From NCBI GenBank assembly GCA_017449285.1, contig JAFSJX010000009.1:62001-126000 (forward strand): a stretch of 64,000 nucleotides of DNA, given 5' to 3'. The notes under the pieces were generated by a model that was not told where the DNA came from, did no database searches, and saw only the letters and a program-made list of their open reading frames with translations. Source of the stretch: Treponema sp. GTDB taxonomy: Bacteria > Spirochaetota > Spirochaetia > Treponematales > Treponemataceae. Every line of letters begins with the position of its first letter. Position 1 is the first letter of the stretch. Position numbers and translations under genes: made by a program. This document shows, in pieces, positions 55,401-61,400 of this stretch.

Positions 55401-58400
55401 ACGGTAACGGGTGGCACGGGTAGTATTACCTATGGCACGGACAATAGTAAGGAATGGACGTTTACCCCGTCAAATCTTATTGATAACAACTATGTGTATA
55501 ATATCGCTCTTGAAGACAAGGCGGGCAACAAGACTTCCTATACTGTTACGGTCATTCGTGATACACAGCCGCCCACGCTTACTATTTCAAATCTTGCGGA
55601 CGGCGAAAATTACGGCAAGCAGGTAAAAAATGAAGTCTATACCATTACTGGCACATGGGAAGACGAACATGCTGGCACAAAGACATTGCAGTACACGACA
55701 AACGCTTCTCCGAATGAGGTGACCACAGAAGGTACGAATGCTTCAGATTCATGGGTGACGATTACTGCCCCCACTGCAACGAACGTAGAAACAAACTGGT
55801 CGTTCGCATTCCCTGTAACAGCGGATAGTCTTGGCAATTCAATTTCGTTCCGTGCGAAAGATACCGCTGGAAATACAACGATGCTGACACGCACGGACAT
55901 TAACTTTGACAAGACCGACCCGACAATTACGATTACAAGCGATGCCCCCGGAAGCATTAGGAATAGCGGTTATACGCTGACTGGTAAAGTGGAAGACGCG
56001 CTTTTGTTGGAAAAAGGTAAGATTAGTATAACGGCAACAAATAGTGCTAACACGAAGACCATCGATGCTCAGATTCCTGAAAACGATGACACGGGTACAA
56101 CATATACCTTTACCGTTCCTATTGTGGCGACGGAATCACTTGACATTAACGATACTTGGACGATTACGCTGAATGCAACGGACAAGGCTGGAAACACTGC
56201 AGAAACAAAGACAGTAACGACAACGATAGATACGATTGTGCCGACGATTGCATCTGTAACTGCGGAAAGTTCACAATCTGGTAAGTCAAAAACTATTGAA
56301 GAGAATGGCAAATCCATTACTTACTTTGCCAGTTCATATCCGCTTGAACTTACTATTGACGCATCTGATGAGGGACAAGGACTTAAATCGGTCGAATATA
56401 CGGCGGTAAAAGGCAGCTTTGATTCTTGGTCAGGCGATTCTAACCCGGTAAGTAATTATGAAACCAATAAAGTGATTGCATGGACAAAAGCAATCGAAGG
56501 TGCTGACACATGGACGGCGACAATAAAAGACTTTGTAAATACCGATATTGCCGAAGGCACATATACTATCTTCACCCATGCTGTCGATAAGGCTGGAAAC
56601 GAATCCTATTCCACGGCATTGCATTTGATTTCTGACAGAACAGACCCTGCGTTGGAAGAAACTGATATCGTGGGAGACTTTATTACGACATCAGGCGGCT
56701 CATTTGTATTGCAATTCTCAGCGTCTGATGCAAATCTGTCTGCCGTTACATCAACGGGAACAGTAGAAAACGGTAGCGGCGATACGCTTGCTTCTATTGT
56801 CCAAGACAGCACAGATACCAGCAAATATACGATTACTCAGTCTGTCATTGGCGATGAAAATGACCAGTTATCTCACAAATTTACGTATTCCATTACGGCA
56901 ACGGACAATGCTGGAAACTCAAAGACAATAACAAAGTCTGTAACGATTGACCGCACGCCGCCGGTTATTGCCTCGTTAAAATTGGGTACTGCCGATGCAA
57001 CGACAAATTCATCAGAAGCACTTGCTATTAACTCTAAGAACGGTAACTTTTCTGGCACAGTGCAAGACAGTCTTTCTGGCATGGCAGCGATGAAGGGCTA
57101 CCTTGTGTCGGGTAAAGTGACGGCGGATGAATTAAATTCAGCAACAAAGATTTCTTCTACCGAGAATGAGATTGCGGTTTCTTCGGGTACGGTTCAAAAA
57201 GACTGGAAAGCAACGCTTACCGCGCCAAGTGAAGGCTGGTATACCCCTGTGTTTGAAGCGACGGACAATGCAGGAAATACGGCAACGTATGTAGGTAAAT
57301 ATTTCTCCGCAGATATTGAAGCCCCAAAGAGTACGCTGGGATTTGAAGAAGACCAAATATACACAAGTGCAGGGAAAAACCATGTAGTGGGAACTAATGG
57401 CACGTATGATACGGACAAAACGGCCTCATGGGACGATGGTTTAACGTATATAGCCGATAGTTCATTTATATTAAATGGTACAGTTAGCGATAAATTTGCC
57501 TTTACTGCCGATACGATAAAGTTCTATGACGGCGAAACTGAAATAACAGGTGCATCGTTTGTTAAGAATGATATTGTTACGGCTGACGATGGCTCTACGA
57601 CTATGACATGGACTTACACGCAGACTGTTGACACCACGAATGCAACGACAGACGGCACTCATACCTATAAACTGGAGGCAACGGATACCGCAGGCAACAC
57701 GAAGACATACGCATTTATCGTCTATGTAGACACGGGGGCTCCTGTGGTTACGGTTCTTAGTCCTGCACCGAGCGCGAATATTAAGACAGGAACGCTGACT
57801 ATTTCGGGAACGGCATTTGACGAAGGTACGGGTGTTCAGCAGATTTCATATACTGTTACAAAGGGAGCGGAAGAAAAAACAGGTACTGCTACTGTTGAAA
57901 ACGGCAAGTGGACGGCTTCTGTGGAAAATATTAGCGAAGGTTCTCTTACATTGTCGGTAACGGCAAAAGACTTCCTTAATCACACGACTGATGCTACCGC
58001 TGTTTCGTTCTTCTATGATGCGACTGCGCCAGACATAAACTCCGTAACAATTACCGAACCTGCCACAAAATCAACAGATGAGTATTATGACACGAAGGTT
58101 CTGACGCTTCAGGCAAAAGTTGTTGATGCCACTTCTTCGGTGGGCAATGTCACTTACAAGATTGGCGAAAGCGGCACAGAAAAGGCTATGACACTCAAAT
58201 CTGGAGAAACGGACATCTACGAAGCATCTGTCATCTGCGATGAAGGCACATCTACTATTTATGTGCTTGCAACCGATACGCTTTCTAACAAGACTGTCGG
58301 AGATAATATAAAATCTGTTTCCGTTAACGTGGACGCGACTGCTCCTGTGTTGGGTGCGCTGACCGCTACGAGCGGAGTTTCTGGAACGGACGGAGCCAGT

Positions 58401-61400
58401 AGCAAAACGGATGTAACCTTTACTGGAACGATTACGGATTCGTATGGATTGGCAAGCACCGACAATCTTGTGATTACGGCAAAGAAGACGACCTCCAGCG
58501 AAGAGAAAACATACGATGCGTCTGCCCTTGCCAGCATATTGACCAGCGTTACATCCTTTACGGCAGAAACAACACCTGCGACAAAGGCGGCTCTTTCTGG
58601 ACAAGCATATAGCTTTACGCTCCCTGTGTCCACAGACCATGCTAATGACGGCATGTGGGTGTTTACCGTTACCGTAAAAGACGTGGCGGGTAATACAAGT
58701 TCTGTTACTACTACTGCCATGACGATTGATACGGTTTCGCCTGAGTGGACGAACGTCAGCAATAGCACTAACGTCTTTAAAGTAGGTGGCATCGCATGGC
58801 CTACAGAAGAAGATAAGATTAACTGGTATAAAGACGAAACGCTGTCGGTACAAGGATTCTTCTCTGAAGATGCGAAAGGCAGCGGCATTAGCACAGTTAC
58901 CTACATGCTTACTCCGCCAGCAGGTTCTTCAAGCACTCAAAAATCTGGCTCTCTTGATGTAAACAGAACGACGGGCGTTGCGAAATTCTTGTCAGAAATC
59001 AGCGGCTTTGAAGACAGTTCTACGATTACATTTACCGCACAAGATGTCGCAGGAAACTCCTCTTCTGCCGGTCCATTTAAGGTTCGCATAGACGGAACTG
59101 CGCCAGAAATCAGCCAATATGGAAATTATTCATTTGGAAGCACGGACAAAACAAACGGTACAGAGGATAAAGATTTGTACTATGTCGTAACCGATACAGA
59201 AAGCGGATTGAACACAAGCAAAATTTCCGTAACGGTGGGTAATACTACTTATACTAATGATTCTGAAAATGTTAGTATCGAAGCCACTCAACCTGATACG
59301 ATAAGGGATAAAAATGGCAACGATATTGACAATTCTGCAAAGACAATGTGGTTGGTAAAAACTACGCTTGCAAAGGAATTCTTTAGTAGTCTTAGCACAG
59401 AAGGTACGCTAAATGTATTGACGACAATAAGCGACAATGCAGGCAATTCAACAAGCAGAACGCTTGCTTCTATTGAAATTGATACTGAACCTCCGACGGT
59501 AGAAATAACGTCTGTAAGCCCCATAACTGATTCTAAAGTAAACAAAAAGATAACCATTGCGGGTAAGGCAAACGACCTGAGCAAAATAGTAGGAATCACG
59601 CTGACCGCCACAGGAAATGAAAAGACAGAAACATTATCATATACTGCGGCAGGAACGAATACCATTACCTATGATTCAGGAGTTTGGACAGCAGTTCTTG
59701 ATACGGAAAAACTTTACGAATCCACGGAAACTAAAGCATTGGTCATAACTGTCGTGGCAACGGATGAAGCGGGTAATACAACGACTGATGAAAAAGCGGC
59801 AACAAAAACGCTGACTATCGACCAGAACACCGACCGCCCCGTTATCAAAGTGATGAACATGCAAAAAGTGGGAACAAAATATGTGCTGAAGTACGGCACG
59901 GAAGGTCAGCTGACGGGTACGATTATCGATGATGACAGCACTTCGGATGCTGTGGTACAATCCGTGCGCGTCGCAAACGTGGCAACTGACACGACATCTT
60001 CTGTTGACTGGGATGATACAGACTGGACAGAGTCTACCGAAAACGGTGTGATAACTGCAACTCACGCCACGTATGGCGAAACAAAACTGACGCTTGCCAC
60101 CGGCGAATGGACATATTATCCTAAATTGCAGACTGACGGTGCGTATGTGCTGTATTTCTATGTGAAGGACAATCAGGAAACAGAGTTTGCCTCTCCAAAT
60201 ACGAACACGCTGGCTTGTCCGTACTGGCAGTTCAAGACAGACGAAAAACAGGATAACACGGACGGTATAGCGTACAGCGTAGACGGATCTTCGCCACAAG
60301 TAAATGGCATTACGGTTACCTCATCTTCTGATGCAGATGGAACGGATATAGCAAAAGAAAAAGAAGCTTTAGGAACGTCAACTATTCTTGGTGGCACAAA
60401 GAAACGTTATGCTCAGTTCATTATTACGACAAGCGATGCAAACGGTGTGTCTAGCATAACGCTTTCGATGGTTGGCAAGAACAAGACAATCGAATTGTCA
60501 ACAGCCAATTCAGATGACGGAACATTTACGGCAACTACCACATCGACCGAGGCTGTTTGGACAACGAAACGTATTAATGTATCTGAATTTGGAACGGGTT
60601 CTGTTTCAGTAACGGCTGTACCGACTGACCAAAACGGACTTGTTGGTAATGGGCCGGGTACGTTTGTCGTGGATATGGATGGTCCTGCAATTACGGTAAG
60701 TAGTCCGAAGTCTGGCTCTGAGCAGACTGGCAATATAGAGATTAGCGGAACGAGTATCGATGTTTCTTCAGAGGTGGTTGCTACGGAATATCTTGTTCCG
60801 ACGGTGGAGCAGCGTAGTGCTTTGAGCGAAGAAGGTTTGGCGGCATTGACGACTTGGGGTGCTTGGAACGAAGATTCTTCCGCAGAACTCTGGAAATTTG
60901 TCTTTGAAGCACTTGAGTTTAAGAACTACGATGACGAAACCTACTATGAAAGTGCTGGTAACGGAAAGTACCTTATTCCAGTGTATATCAAAGCGACTGA
61001 TTCGCTGGGTAACTACACGCTAAAGACAGACTTTACGATTAACCATAACCCGGATGCAGACCGTCCGCAGACCGAAATTACCTATCCGAATGATAAAAAC
61101 TATTCGGAGAACGAAGAGTTTGTCATTCTCGGTGGTACAATCCGTATAACTGGAAGCGCGATAATTCCATCGGCTACAACTACGGTCAACTCCGTATATC
61201 TGCAAATTGAAAACGGAACGGCAAGCGATAATGGTACTGTAACATATACGGAAAATAGCGATTATATTTCTGGGCTTAAAGATACGACTACTCAAAAGAC
61301 TTACTACACCGTGTCAAATGCTGTGGCTGCGGCAAAAGACATTTTCGGCGAGAGTAGCTCAAAGTCCCTTGATTTTGCTACAGGCGTGGATTCAAGCGAA

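Noticed and set aside
49464-55570. Regular repeats as a possible CRISPR array
   Set aside because: The units are ~1.9 kb coding modules in one open frame, not short repeats with unique spacers, and no cas genes are present.
58071-58853. Long minus-strand frames (also 42610-43221, 59676-60299) antisense to the giant genes
   Set aside because: They recur because of the repeated Thr/Ser/Asp codons on the plus strand, lack starts with ribosome sites and have no family features.
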